Shown one piece after another: positions 1 to 7,401 of a DNA stretch of 21,893 nt. The position numbers and the translations under genes were made by a program. The DNA comes from UBA7803 sp036381275 (GTDB lineage Bacteria; Pseudomonadota; Gammaproteobacteria; Pseudomonadales; Azotimanducaceae): NCBI GenBank assembly GCA_036381275.1, contig DASVDC010000063.1, positions 1 to 21,893 of the forward strand, given 5' to 3'. The notes beneath the pieces were generated by a model. The model saw only the letters and a program-made list of their open reading frames with translations. It was not told where the DNA came from and did no database searches. How positions within the stretch are numbered: the stretch's first letter is position 1; each line of letters starts with the position of its first letter.

Positions 1-42
1 ATCGACGTGCTCGGGCGACTGCGCGAGCGCCTGCGTCGCTGA
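1..42 (+). CDS. Possible C-terminal fragment of an upstream gene
   Basis: Frame 1 is open from the first base to a TGA at 40-42 and reads IDVLGRLRERLRR. This is a charged, amphipathic tail that could end a protein begun outside the window. Only 13 residues are visible, so no family can be named. The third codon positions are mostly G or C, as in the neighbouring genes, but a second frame is nearly as GC-rich at that position. The assignment is therefore weak. Confidence 0.3.
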   Translation: MDVLGRLRERLRR

Positions 43-80
43 TGCGTGATCGACAGCCTCCTCCGCGGGGTTCGGCCGTG

Positions 81-86
81 TAGAAT
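81..86 (+). promoter_or_regulatory. Candidate -10 element for the symporter operon
   Basis: TAGAAT lies 30 bases before the ATG of the DUF4212 gene, in a locally AT-richer patch. No convincing -35 hexamer is seen 16-18 bases upstream. Similar TAnnnT hexamers stand before other genes here, for example TAGACT before the glyoxalase and TAAGAT before the methyltransferase. The call rests on position and motif only. Confidence 0.35.
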
Positions 87-116
87 TACCTGTCCACCGC
101 TCCGGGGGGAGGCTCC

Positions 117-374
117 ATGACCAACGCCCGCGCCTACTGGCGCGCCAACCTGAAACTGTCGGCGGCGCTGCTCGCGATCTGGTTCACCGTGTCGTTCGGT
201 TTCGGCATCTTCCTGGCCGAACCGCTCGACCGCATCGAGTTCTTCGGCTTCCCGTTCGGTTTCTGGTGGGCCCAGCAGGGTTCGATCTACGTGTTCATCG
301 TGCTGATCTTCGTCTACGCGGCGGTGATGCGGCGGCTCGATCGCAAGTACGGCGTCGACGACGAAGAGCGCTAG
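117..374 (+). CDS. DUF4212 small subunit of sodium/solute symporter
   Basis: This 85-residue protein has two predicted membrane helices (about residues 13-33 and 48-68) and a charged C-terminus. The pattern of a W-R-x-N-L-x-L start, an aromatic loop with FPFGFWWAQQGS, and RRLDRKYG after the second helix matches the DUF4212 / putative solute:sodium symporter small subunit family (usually 80-90 aa). These proteins are encoded directly before an SSF-family symporter and are thought to form one transporter with it in the inner membrane. That is the arrangement here: the stop is followed after one base by the GTG of the large subunit, implying translational coupling. A GGGGGGAGG Shine-Dalgarno lies four bases before the ATG. 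The substrate cannot be read from the sequence; acetate or another small carboxylate is the usual guess. Confidence 0.92.
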   Translation: MTNARAYWRANLKLSAALLAIWFTVSFGFGIFLAEPLDRIEFFGFPFGFWWAQQGSIYVFIVLIFVYAAVMRRLDRKYGVDDEER

Positions 375-375
375 C

Positions 376-2151
376 GTGGACGTCACGACCCTCACCTATC
401 TGTTCGTCGGCGCCTCGTTCGCGCTGTACATCGGCATCGCCGTCTGGTCCCGCGCGGCGTCGACCCGGGATTTCTACGTCGCCGGCGGTCACGTCCACCC
501 GGTCGCGAACGGCATGGCCACCGCGGCCGACTGGATGAGCGCGGCCTCGTTCATCTCGATGGCCGGCATCATCGCGTTCCTCGGCTACGACGGCAGCGTC
601 TATCTGATGGGCTGGACCGGCGGCTACGTGCTGCTCGCGCTGCTGCTCGCGCCGTATCTGCGCAAGTTCGGCGAATACACCGTGCCCGACTTCATCGGCC
701 GCCGCTACTACTCGAACTCCGCGCGGCTGGTGGCCGTCGTGTGCCTGGTGGTGGTGTCGTTCACCTACGTGGCCGGGCAGATGCGCGGCGTCGGCATCGT
801 GTTCTCGCAGTTCCTCGACGTCGACATCACCTGGGGCGTCGTCATCGGCATGGCAATCGTGTTCCTGTACTCGGTGCTCGGCGGCATGAAGGGCATCACC
901 TATACCCAGGTCGCCCAGTACTGCGTGCTGATCTTCGCCTACCTCGTGCCGGCGATCTTCATCTCGCTGCTGATCACGGGCGTGCCGGTGCCGCAGATCG
1001 GGCTCGGCGCCGAGGTCGCCGACGGCTCCGGCGAGTCGGTGCTCCAGAAGCTCGACCGTGTGCTGGTCGAGCTCGGCTTCCAGCCGTACACCGAGGGGAG
1101 CAAGTCGACCATCGACGTCGCGGCGATCACCCTCGCGCTGATGGTCGGCACCGCCGGGCTGCCGCACGTGATCGTGCGTTTCTTCACGGTGCCGAGCGTC
1201 GCGGATGCCCGCAGGAGCGCCGGCTACGCGCTGATCTTCATCGCGCTGCTCTACACCACGGCGCCCGCCGTCGGCGCGTTCGCGCGGCTGAACTTCATAG
1301 AAACCGTGCACCAGCAGCGCTACGAGGACGTCGCGGACTGGTTCAAGAACTGGGAGGAAGTCGGGCTGATCGGCTGGGTCGACAAGAACGCGGACGGCAT
1401 CCTGCAGTACGGCCCCGGCGCACCGTTCGCCGGACTGCCGAGCTTCGCCGACGGGCGCGGCCCGAACGGCGAGCGTCGGGTCACCAACACGCCGACCGAT
1501 TCCGCCAACGAGATCTACGTCGACCGGGACATCATGGTGCTCGCGAACCCGGAAATCGCCGGGCTCCCGAACTGGGTCGTGGCGCTGGTGGCGGCCGGCG
1601 GCATCGCGGCCGCTCTCTCCACCGCGGCCGGGCTCCTGCTGGTGATCTCCGCCGGCGTCGCGCACGATCTGATCAAGAACACGCTGGCGCGCGAGATCAA
1701 CGAGCGCGAGGAGCTGTTCTACGCGCGCGTCTCCTCGGCCGTTGCGATCCTGATCGCCGGCTACCTCGGCATCAATCCGCCGGGGTTCGTCGCGGAGGTG
1801 GTCGCGTTCGCGTTCGGGCTGGCGGCCGCGTCGCTGTTCCCGGCGATTCTGATGGGCATCTTCAGCCGGCGAATGAACCGCCACGGGGCGGTGGCCGGGA
1901 TGGTCAGCGGGCTCTCGTTCACGTTCCTCTACATCGTCTGGTTCAAGTTCGTCGCGCCGGAGCAGAACAGCGCGGAACACTGGTGGTTCGGCATCTCGCC
2001 GGAAGGCATCGGCGCGGTCGGCGCGCTGCTCAACTTCACCGTCGCGGCCACCGTCGCCCGCTTCACCCGCGAGACGCCGCCCGAGGTGAGGGAGCTGGTC
2101 GAGCGGATTCGTCTGCCCGGCGGCGCTCGCGCGTCCGCCGCTCCCCACTGA
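376..2151 (+). CDS. Sodium:solute symporter large subunit (SSF, VC_2705-type)
   Basis: This 591-residue polytopic protein has about 12-13 hydrophobic helices. The SSF signature is visible around residues 258-275 (GTAGLPHVIVRFFTVPS), and the N-terminal DFYVAGGHVHPVANGMATAADWMSAASFI region is typical of acetate/ActP-like symporters. A hydrophilic insertion at about residues 315-395 carries an EF-hand-like DKNADG (336-341). Such an extra-membrane loop is usual in the subfamily that partners DUF4212 proteins. The expected role is Na+-coupled uptake of a small organic acid across the inner membrane. The GTG start is chosen because it begins one base after the DUF4212 stop. The gene ends one base before the convergent FadL-like gene, with no room for a separate terminator. 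Substrate specificity is inferred, not shown. Confidence 0.92.
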   Translation: MDVTTLTYLFVGASFALYIGIAVWSRAASTRDFYVAGGHVHPVANGMATAADWMSAASFISMAGIIAFLGYDGSVYLMGWTGGYVLLALLLAPYLRKFGEYTVPDFIGRRYYSNSARLVAVVCLVVVSFTYVAGQMRGVGIVFSQFLDVDITWGVVIGMAIVFLYSVLGGMKGITYTQVAQYCVLIFAYLVPAIFISLLITGVPVPQIGLGAEVADGSGESVLQKLDRVLVELGFQPYTEGSKSTIDVAAITLALMVGTAGLPHVIVRFFTVPSVADARRSAGYALIFIALLYTTAPAVGAFARLNFIETVHQQRYEDVADWFKNWEEVGLIGWVDKNADGILQYGPGAPFAGLPSFADGRGPNGERRVTNTPTDSANEIYVDRDIMVLANPEIAGLPNWVVALVAAGGIAAALSTAAGLLLVISAGVAHDLIKNTLAREINEREELFYARVSSAVAILIAGYLGINPPGFVAEVVAFAFGLAAASLFPAILMGIFSRRMNRHGAVAGMVSGLSFTFLYIVWFKFVAPEQNSAEHWWFGISPEGIGAVGALLNFTVAATVARFTRETPPEVRELVERIRLPGGARASAAPH

Positions 2152-2152
2152 C

Positions 2153-3517
2153 TCAGAGCGTGGCGGAGACCTGCACGCTCAGGAGGTTTGCGGACGAGTC
2201 GAATTCGCCGATCAGCGTGCCGCCGGTGGCGTTCGGCCGGGCGATGCCGGTATCGCCCACGAGCAGGTGCGCGTAGCCGACGTCCACCGACCAGCGTCCG
2301 CCGATCCGGTAGGAGGCGCCGAGGGATAGCCAGGTACGATCGTCGTCGGGCACCCGGGCGCTCCGCTCCGCGGCCGACGGAGTCGGGCTTTCGTCGTAGG
2401 CGGCGCCCACCCGCACCGTCCATCGATCATCGAGCTCGGCGATCATCCCGACCGCGGCCCGAAGCGTGTCGTCCCAGCGGAGCGGCTCCACCAGATCGTC
2501 CGCCCCCGATGCCCGCTCGATGCGCACTTCCGGGATGTCACCCCAGTCGTACCAGGTCAGGTCGGCGGCGAGCGCGACCGCACCGAAGTCGTGGTACGCG
2601 CCGAGGGACAGGCTGTCCGGCAGGGTCAGACCGGCGGAGATGTCCTCGTCGGCGAAGGCCGCCTCGAGCGCGACGCCGAGCTGCGGCCCCAGCGCCGCGA
2701 AACCGCCGAGCGCCGTCGGCGTGCGGAAGTCGACGTCTCCCTCCAGGTCGTGGTCGAGCTCCGAGCGATACGCCAGCCCGATGCGGGTCGTGTCGTTCCG
2801 CCACAGCACGCCGAGATTGAAGCCGAAGGCCACATCGTCCCCTTGGCTCTCGATGAGTCCGTCGAACTCACCCTGTCCCGGCACCGCGCCGTTCGGGCAC
2901 GGACCTCCGGCCACCGAGGCACACACCGCCGCGAAGTCGATCGCGTTGGTCAGCTCGGCTTCCAGATAGTTGACGCTGACACCGCCGCCCACGGCCCAAC
3001 TCGACGTCACCGCGTAGGCGACGTTGAGGTTCAGGTTGATGTCGACCACCTCGGAGTCGAGCGCATGGTAGCGGCCGCGCCAGTCGTCGCCGTATTCGGT
3101 GGCGAGCCCGAAGGGCGAGTTCAGGCCGACGCCGACACGCAGGTCCTCACCGATCGGGCGTACGTAGAACAGCGCCGGCACGAATCTGTCTTCACCGCCC
3201 TGGTCCTCCGGATCGGCCAGCGGCAACAACGGGATCGTTCCGGCGCCGACGCGCTGCACTGAGCCTCGATCCTCGTACTCGAAGCGGGGCGACACCAGGC
3301 TCGCCGACACCGAAGCGGCATGGCCGATCAGCATCATGGAGGCGGGGTTGAACCATTGGGTCGATGCATCCTCCGCCGCGGTTCCCCCCGACGCGAACGC
3401 GGTTCCGAGCCCCTTCGCACTGTGCTCCGTGATGGCCATTCCCCCGCCATGGACACCGGCGCTGACGAGCACCAGTAGCGCCGCCGCGGTACCGCCAGCT
3501 GCTCGGACTGTTCGCAT
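2153..3517 (-). CDS. OmpP1/FadL-family outer membrane transporter
   Basis: This 454-residue protein begins with a signal peptide (MRTVRAAGGTAAALLVLVSAG) followed by GMAITEHSAKGLGTAFASG and AEDASTQWFNPASM, the hallmark N-terminal hatch region of FadL-like channels including the NPA motif. The rest alternates short amphipathic strands as in a 14-strand beta barrel. FadL proteins move hydrophobic compounds such as long-chain fatty acids or aromatics across the outer membrane. A VCASVAGGPC stretch suggests a disulfide-closed extracellular loop. The final residue is Leu rather than the Phe usual in barrel proteins. The open frame extends further upstream, but the ATG at 3517 is preceded by GGAGG at good spacing and gives a proper signal peptide. 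It is divergent from the small Rho_N-type gene. Confidence 0.9.
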   Translation of the reverse strand: MRTVRAAGGTAAALLVLVSAGVHGGGMAITEHSAKGLGTAFASGGTAAEDASTQWFNPASMMLIGHAASVSASLVSPRFEYEDRGSVQRVGAGTIPLLPLADPEDQGGEDRFVPALFYVRPIGEDLRVGVGLNSPFGLATEYGDDWRGRYHALDSEVVDINLNLNVAYAVTSSWAVGGGVSVNYLEAELTNAIDFAAVCASVAGGPCPNGAVPGQGEFDGLIESQGDDVAFGFNLGVLWRNDTTRIGLAYRSELDHDLEGDVDFRTPTALGGFAALGPQLGVALEAAFADEDISAGLTLPDSLSLGAYHDFGAVALAADLTWYDWGDIPEVRIERASGADDLVEPLRWDDTLRAAVGMIAELDDRWTVRVGAAYDESPTPSAAERSARVPDDDRTWLSLGASYRIGGRWSVDVGYAHLLVGDTGIARPNATGGTLIGEFDSSANLLSVQVSATL

Positions 3518-3625
3518 CACTCGCCTCCGGATCCGTCGTGAACGCGGGCGACTGCAACTTTCGTGCGTGTTCGTCGGGTACGCCGTTTGCACGAGCGTGA
3601 GAACCTGCCGGACGAGGAGCGCGCG

Positions 3626-3925
3626 ATGCCGAGAGGATGGAGCAGCAAGGACGAGCGTCAGTACGAGCACATCAAGGAGAGTGCGAAGCGGCGCGGCGCG
3701 AGCAGCCGAAGGGCGAAGGAGATCGCCGCCCGCACCACGAACAAGACACGGCGTGAGCAGGGCCGCACCCCCAACAAGACCACGCAGGGGACGGGCAACC
3801 CGAACAAGTCGCTCGCCGACCGCAGCAAACAGGAGCTCTACAACCAGGCGAAGTCGATGAAGATCGACGGGCGCAGCCGGATGTCGAAGGACGAGCTGGT
3901 GCGCGCCATCCGCCGTCACGGCTGA
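3626..3925 (+). CDS. Small basic protein with Rho_N-type C-terminal motif
   Basis: This 99-residue, strongly basic, glycine/asparagine-rich protein has two parts. Residues 5-60 form a lysine/arginine-rich segment (WSSKDERQYEHIKESAKRRG, then ARTTNKTRREQGRTPNK). Residues 63-97 (LADRSKQELYNQAKSMKIDGRSRMSKDELVRAIRRH) have the helix-extended-loop-helix pattern of the Rho termination factor N-terminal/SAP-like fold, which often binds nucleic acid. Homologues are commonly labelled 'Rho termination factor N-terminal domain-containing' or 'plasmid stabilization' protein; the function is unknown. The start is placed at the ATG preceded by GAGGAG rather than at the upstream in-frame GTG at 3563. The gene stands alone between a divergent porin and a convergent malate synthase. 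Confidence 0.85.
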   Translation: MPRGWSSKDERQYEHIKESAKRRGASSRRAKEIAARTTNKTRREQGRTPNKTTQGTGNPNKSLADRSKQELYNQAKSMKIDGRSRMSKDELVRAIRRHG

Positions 3926-3982
3926 CACCGCGCGAGTCACGCAAGTGGTCTAACGACCTGGTCCGCCGCGGCGCAAATCGCT

Positions 3983-4019
3983 GTCGCCGGCGGGCGACAC
4001 GGGCCGCTCCGGCCCTGTC
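3983..4019. other. Tandem GC hairpins in the convergent intergenic region
   Basis: Two adjacent inverted repeats are visible. One is GTCGCC/GGCGAC (3983-3988 with 3993-3998). The other is GGGCCG-CTC-CGGCCC (4001-4015), extended by GACA/TGTC with one bulged base. They lie 58 bases after the stop of the small Rho_N-type gene, in a 353-base region without a gene. No T-tract follows on either strand, so these are not canonical intrinsic terminators. They may still stabilise transcript ends. Confidence 0.5.
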
Positions 4020-4116
4020 ACATCTACCGAACCAAGCCGGCCAACGTGCAAGATTTACGAGCCCGAACGGGGCCGTCGTGTCGCGCGACTCGGCGGAAGC
4101 GCGTGCGTGCGCAGGA

Positions 4117-4216
4117 GGGCAACGGGGGGAGGTAAGAGAGACGCCAGGGGCTCACGAGCGATCTCCGGGGGAGGAGGGAGGGAGGGGGTGTCGCCCGAAT
4201 CTGGCTCCCTGGCGTC
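4117..4216 (-). terminator. G-rich stem element, candidate glcB transcript end
   Basis: GACGCCAGGG at 4140-4149 is perfectly complementary to CCCTGGCGTC at 4207-4216. The enclosed loop holds four G-tracts (4167-4171, 4176-4178, 4180-4182, 4184-4188), a G-quadruplex-type pattern on the plus strand. A further possible pairing, GGGCAAC (4117-4123) with GTCGCCC (4190-4196), has one mismatch. Read on the minus strand, the stem begins 62 bases after the malate synthase stop and is followed by TCTCTCTT, a weak U-tract. It could thus mark the 3' end of that mRNA. It resembles the element at 21588-21643. Confidence 0.5.
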
Positions 4217-4278
4217 GCAATAGTTTCTGCAACGCCCGTACCACAACCGGGCGATTTCCGCGTCCCCGAAGCGATCGA

Positions 4279-6471
4279 TCAGCCGCCGTAGCGCGCCTTG
4301 GCTTCGCGGCGCCGCGCGTGCAGCACCGGCTCGGTGTAGCCGTTCGGCTGCTGCCGGCCGAGGAAGATCAGGTCGCACGCCGCCTGGAACGCAATGCTGC
4401 CGGCAAAATCGGGGGCCATCGGCCGATACGCCGGATCGCCGGCATTCTGCGCGTCCACCACCGCCGCCATCCGCTCCAGCGTCCGCCGAACCTGTTCCTC
4501 GCTGCAGACGCCGTGGTGCAGCCAGTTCGCAATGTGCTGACTCGAGATCCGAAGCGTCGCCCGATCCTCCATCAGGCCGATGTCGTTGATGTCGGGCACC
4601 TTCGAGCAGCCGACGCCCTGCTCCACCCAGCGCACCACGTAGCCGAGGATGCCCTGCACGTTGTTGTCGAGCTCCGCCTGCACTTCGTCCGGCGAGAGGT
4701 TTCGACCGCCGAGCAGCGGGATCTTCAGAATGTCGTCCACCGCGGCCCGGGGCCGCTTCATCAGCTCCCGCTGACGCGCGAACACGTCCACCTGGTGGTA
4801 GTGGATCGCATGCAGCGTCGCGGCCGTGGGGGACGGTACCCACGCGGTGTTCGCGCCGGCGGCCGGGTGCGCGAGCTTGGTCTCGAGCATTTCCTTCATC
4901 TCGTCGGGCTTCGGCCACATGCCCTTGCCGATCTGCGCCCGGCCGCTGAAGCCGGTCGAGAGGCCGATGTCCACGTTCGAGTCCTCGTACGCGCGAATCC
5001 ACGGCTCGCCCTTGATCTGCTCCTTCGGCAGGAACGGGCCCGCTTCCATGCTGGTGTGGATTTCGTCGCCCGTGCGATCGAGGAAGCCGGTATTGATGAA
5101 CACCACGCGTTCGCGGGCGGCGGCGATGCACGCCTTCAGGTTCACGGTGGTGCGGCGCTCCTCGTCCATGATGCCGACCTTCAGCGTGTTGCGCCGCAGC
5201 CCGAGCAGATCTTCGACGCGCGAGAACAGTTCCGTGGTGAACGCCACCTCTTCCGGGCCGTGCATCTTCGGCTTGACGATGTAGATGCTGCCCCGGCGCG
5301 AATTGCGGAACCGGCCGCTGACCTTGAGGTCGTGCATCGCGCACCAGCTCGTGATGGCGGCGTCGAGGAACCCCTCTGGGATCTCGTTACCGTTCGCGTC
5401 GAGCACCGCGTCGGTGGTCATCAGATGACCGACGTTGCGCACCAGCATCAGGCTGCGGCCGTGCAGCGTGATCGGCCGGCCATCGCGCCCGGTGTACTCG
5501 CGGTCCGGGTTGAGGCGCCGCACGATCCGGCGGCCGTCCTTTTCGAAGACCTCTTCCAGATCGCCTTTCATCAGCCCGAGCCAGTTCCGATAGACCACGC
5601 ACTTGTCGGCCGCGTCCACGGCGGCCACCGAGTCCTCGCAGTCCTGGATCGTCGTCACCGCCGCTTCCAGCACGACGTCCTTCACGCCGGCGCGATGCGC
5701 GGCGCCTACCGGATGGTCGCGGTCCACCTGGATCTCGACGTGCAGCCCGTGGTTCCGCAGCAGGATCACGCTCGGCTCGCCGTCGCCGACGAAGCCGACG
5801 AACTGATCCGGGTCGGCAAGCCCGGTGCTGTTCCCGTCGGCCAGGATGGCGCGCAGCGTTCGCTCGCCGCCGCCTTCCCCGATGCCGTAGGCAACGACAT
5901 CGGCGTGGCGCGCGCCGTCGAGCGGCGCGATCTGGTCGAGAATTTCCGACGCACGCGCCATCACCAGCTCGCCGCGCGCCGGGTTGTAGCTCGTGCCCTT
6001 CTCCCGGCCCGGCTCCTCGGGCAACACGTCCGTACCGTAGAGCGCGTCGTAGAGGCTCCCCCAGCGGGCGTTCGCCGCATTCAGCGCGTATCGGGCGTTC
6101 ATCACCGGAACGACGAGCTGCGGACCGGCGATCAGCGCGATCTCGTCGTCCACGTCGGCGGTTTCGATCCTGAAATCCGGCGGCTCCGGAACCAGATAAC
6201 CGATCTCGGTCAGGAACGCCTTGTACCCGGCGGGATCGAACGGCTTGCCCCGGTGTTCGAGGTGCCATGCGTCGATGCGCGCCTGCAGCTCGTCTCGGCG
6301 TTCGAGCAGCGCGCGGTTCCTCGGCGCCAACTCGTCGACGAGCCGGGCGAAGCCGGCCCAGAACGCGGCCGGGTCCACCCCGGTACCCGGCGCGATCTCT
6401 CCGCTCACCAGCTCGTCCAGCTCCGCCGCTACCTGCAGCCCGCTGCGCTCGACTCGCTTCGTCCGGCTCAT
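4279..6471 (-). CDS. glcB: Malate synthase G
   Basis: This 730-residue protein (E. coli GlcB is 723) condenses glyoxylate with acetyl-CoA to malate in the cytoplasm, completing the glyoxylate shunt or glycolate assimilation. Recognisable blocks run in order: GLQVAAELDELVSGEIAPGTGVD at the N-terminus, GRSLMLVRNVGHLMT, VGIMDEERRTTVNLKACI with the Mg2+-binding Glu, FINTGFLDRTGDEIHTSMEAGP with the Mg2+-binding Asp, GLSTGFSGRAQIGKGMW, QGVGCSKVPDINDIGLMEDRATLRISSQ with the catalytic-base Asp, and the C-terminal QPNGYTEPVLHARR. An in-frame ATG lies 15 codons upstream, but the ATG at 6471 gives the family N-terminus and leaves a 5' leader after the TATACT element. No isocitrate lyase lies nearby. The Rieske gene is 97 bases upstream on the same strand. 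Confidence 0.97.
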   Translation of the reverse strand: MSRTKRVERSGLQVAAELDELVSGEIAPGTGVDPAAFWAGFARLVDELAPRNRALLERRDELQARIDAWHLEHRGKPFDPAGYKAFLTEIGYLVPEPPDFRIETADVDDEIALIAGPQLVVPVMNARYALNAANARWGSLYDALYGTDVLPEEPGREKGTSYNPARGELVMARASEILDQIAPLDGARHADVVAYGIGEGGGERTLRAILADGNSTGLADPDQFVGFVGDGEPSVILLRNHGLHVEIQVDRDHPVGAAHRAGVKDVVLEAAVTTIQDCEDSVAAVDAADKCVVYRNWLGLMKGDLEEVFEKDGRRIVRRLNPDREYTGRDGRPITLHGRSLMLVRNVGHLMTTDAVLDANGNEIPEGFLDAAITSWCAMHDLKVSGRFRNSRRGSIYIVKPKMHGPEEVAFTTELFSRVEDLLGLRRNTLKVGIMDEERRTTVNLKACIAAARERVVFINTGFLDRTGDEIHTSMEAGPFLPKEQIKGEPWIRAYEDSNVDIGLSTGFSGRAQIGKGMWPKPDEMKEMLETKLAHPAAGANTAWVPSPTAATLHAIHYHQVDVFARQRELMKRPRAAVDDILKIPLLGGRNLSPDEVQAELDNNVQGILGYVVRWVEQGVGCSKVPDINDIGLMEDRATLRISSQHIANWLHHGVCSEEQVRRTLERMAAVVDAQNAGDPAYRPMAPDFAGSIAFQAACDLIFLGRQQPNGYTEPVLHARRREAKARYGG

Positions 6472-6526
6472 GCAACCCCCGAGATCTGCTTCGTTGGAAC
6501 GATGGGTGTCCGTCAAGAGGGGCGAC

Positions 6527-6532
6527 AGTATA
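6527..6532 (-). promoter_or_regulatory. Candidate -10 element for glcB
   Basis: On the minus strand this reads TATACT, one mismatch from the consensus TATAAT, in an otherwise GC-rich gap between the Rieske and malate synthase genes. The best -35 at 17-18 base spacing is poor (TTAGCG). A start about seven bases downstream would give a leader of roughly 50 bases before the ATG at 6471. Confidence 0.4.
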
Positions 6533-6568
6533 CGCAGCGCCTCCGCGCCCCGCTAATCGAGACCCGGA

Positions 6569-6892
6569 TCAGCCGGCCGGCGGACGCGGCCTGCGCACGT
6601 CCACCTGCACGCGGCCGCGTTCGATCAGCACCGGGTAGGTGACCAGCCCCACCTCCGCCGGCGGCTGGAGACACCGGCCGTCGCGCACGTCGAACCAGGC
6701 GCCGTGCAGCGGGCAGCCGAGCCGCCAGCCGCGCAGGCGGCCGGTGTGCAGCGCCTGCCCGGCGTGGGTGCAGCGGTTCGCGCACGCGTAGAAGCGTCCA
6801 TCGACACGGCAAACCAGGATCTCCACGCCTTCGACGCGGCAGGCGGTCATCTCGCCGTCGGCGAGCGCCGTCACGGACATCACCGGTATCAC
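6569..6892 (-). CDS. Rieske [2Fe-2S] ferredoxin-like protein
   Basis: This 107-residue soluble protein carries both halves of the Rieske cluster motif: CTH (Cys41, His43) and CPLH (Cys60, His63), separated by 16 residues. The context ANRCTHAGQALHTGRL and GCPLHGAWFDVRDGRCLQPPA is typical. It has no signal peptide, membrane helix or oxygenase domain, so it resembles the stand-alone ferredoxins of dioxygenase systems or NirD-like proteins. A GTG start at 6892 is chosen because AAGGAG lies six bases before it; an ATG four codons later is the alternative. The frame also opens further upstream without support. It is divergent from the HiPIP gene (155-base gap) and 97 bases upstream of glcB. No oxygenase partner of Rieske type is in the window, so its redox partner is unknown. 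Confidence 0.88.
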   Translation of the reverse strand: MIPVMSVTALADGEMTACRVEGVEILVCRVDGRFYACANRCTHAGQALHTGRLRGWRLGCPLHGAWFDVRDGRCLQPPAEVGLVTYPVLIERGRVQVDVRRPRPPAG

Positions 6893-6974
6893 CAATGGCT
6901 CCTTCGCATCACCCCTCTGAACGGGAACGCCGTTGTAGCATCTGCACACCGCGGATGCACCCGTCGCGGTAAAC

Positions 6975-7002
6975 TGGCCACGCGATACGTCTCTGGTGGC
7001 CA
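6975..7002. promoter_or_regulatory. Inverted repeat between Rieske and HiPIP genes
   Basis: TGGCCAC (6975-6981) and GTGGCCA (6996-7002) are perfect inverted copies separated by 14 bases. They lie in the 155-base region between two divergent iron-sulfur protein genes. The position and arm spacing are suitable for a shared operator or for a hairpin in the HiPIP leader. No regulator gene lies nearby to support either. Confidence 0.35.
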
Positions 7003-7047
7003 ACGGGCCGGAAACTTGCATTCGAGAATCCTGGCCAAGGAGGAACC

Positions 7048-7353
7048 ATGATCAACCGACGCACGTTCGTGCAATTGAGCTCGGTCGCCGCCGCGGCGGC
7101 GTTCACCCACCAGGCCCGCGGCGGTGAAGCGCTGCAGGCGCTGCCTCCGGACAATCCCCAGGCGCAGGCGCTGAAGTACGTGGAGAACGTCGAGGCGAAC
7201 CCGCCGCAAGGTTATCCCGCGGGTTCCGGCCAGACCTGCGCGAACTGCATGCACTACACCTCGATCGACCAGCAATGGGGCTCCTGCGCGATCTTCCCCG
7301 GTTTCAAGGTGCACGCTCCGGGCTGGTGCTCCGCCTGGGTGAAGAAGCCGTGA
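7048..7353 (+). CDS. High-potential iron-sulfur protein (HiPIP)
   Basis: This 101-residue precursor starts with a twin-arginine-type signal (MINRRTFVQLSSVAAAAAF). The mature part holds four cysteines at 64, 67, 80 and 94, in the contexts CANCMHY, WGSCAIFPG and GWCSAW. That is the CxxC-x12-C-x13-C arrangement of HiPIP [4Fe-4S] proteins. Tat export fits, because HiPIPs are folded with their cluster before export. They carry single electrons in the periplasm, for example from the bc1 complex to a photosynthetic reaction centre, terminal oxidase or other reductase. No such partner is encoded here. A strong AAGGAGG site precedes the ATG. The gene is 48 bases upstream of the DUF4010 gene. Confidence 0.95.
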   Translation: MINRRTFVQLSSVAAAAAFTHQARGGEALQALPPDNPQAQALKYVENVEANPPQGYPAGSGQTCANCMHYTSIDQQWGSCAIFPGFKVHAPGWCSAWVKKP

Positions 7354-7401
7354 TCCGATCCTGAGCGTTTCGGCGGGCCCCCGCTCCGGGCAGACCGGCC
7401 G

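Noticed and set aside
336..1500. EF-hand-like DKNADG in the symporter as a calcium sensor
   Set aside because: The motif is at residues 336-341 (bases about 1381-1398). The twelfth loop position is Pro instead of the bidentate Glu, and such polar loops are common in this symporter subfamily, so calcium sensing is not supported.
295..2148. A 617-codon minus-strand frame opposite the symporter
   Set aside because: The composition is typical of an antisense shadow (Arg, Asp, His and Glu runs) and there are no motifs. The symporter on the plus strand is intact.
4078..6642. An 854-codon plus-strand frame opposite malate synthase
   Set aside because: Malate synthase G is complete on the other strand. 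The frame begins inside the G-rich hairpin region and shows no family blocks.
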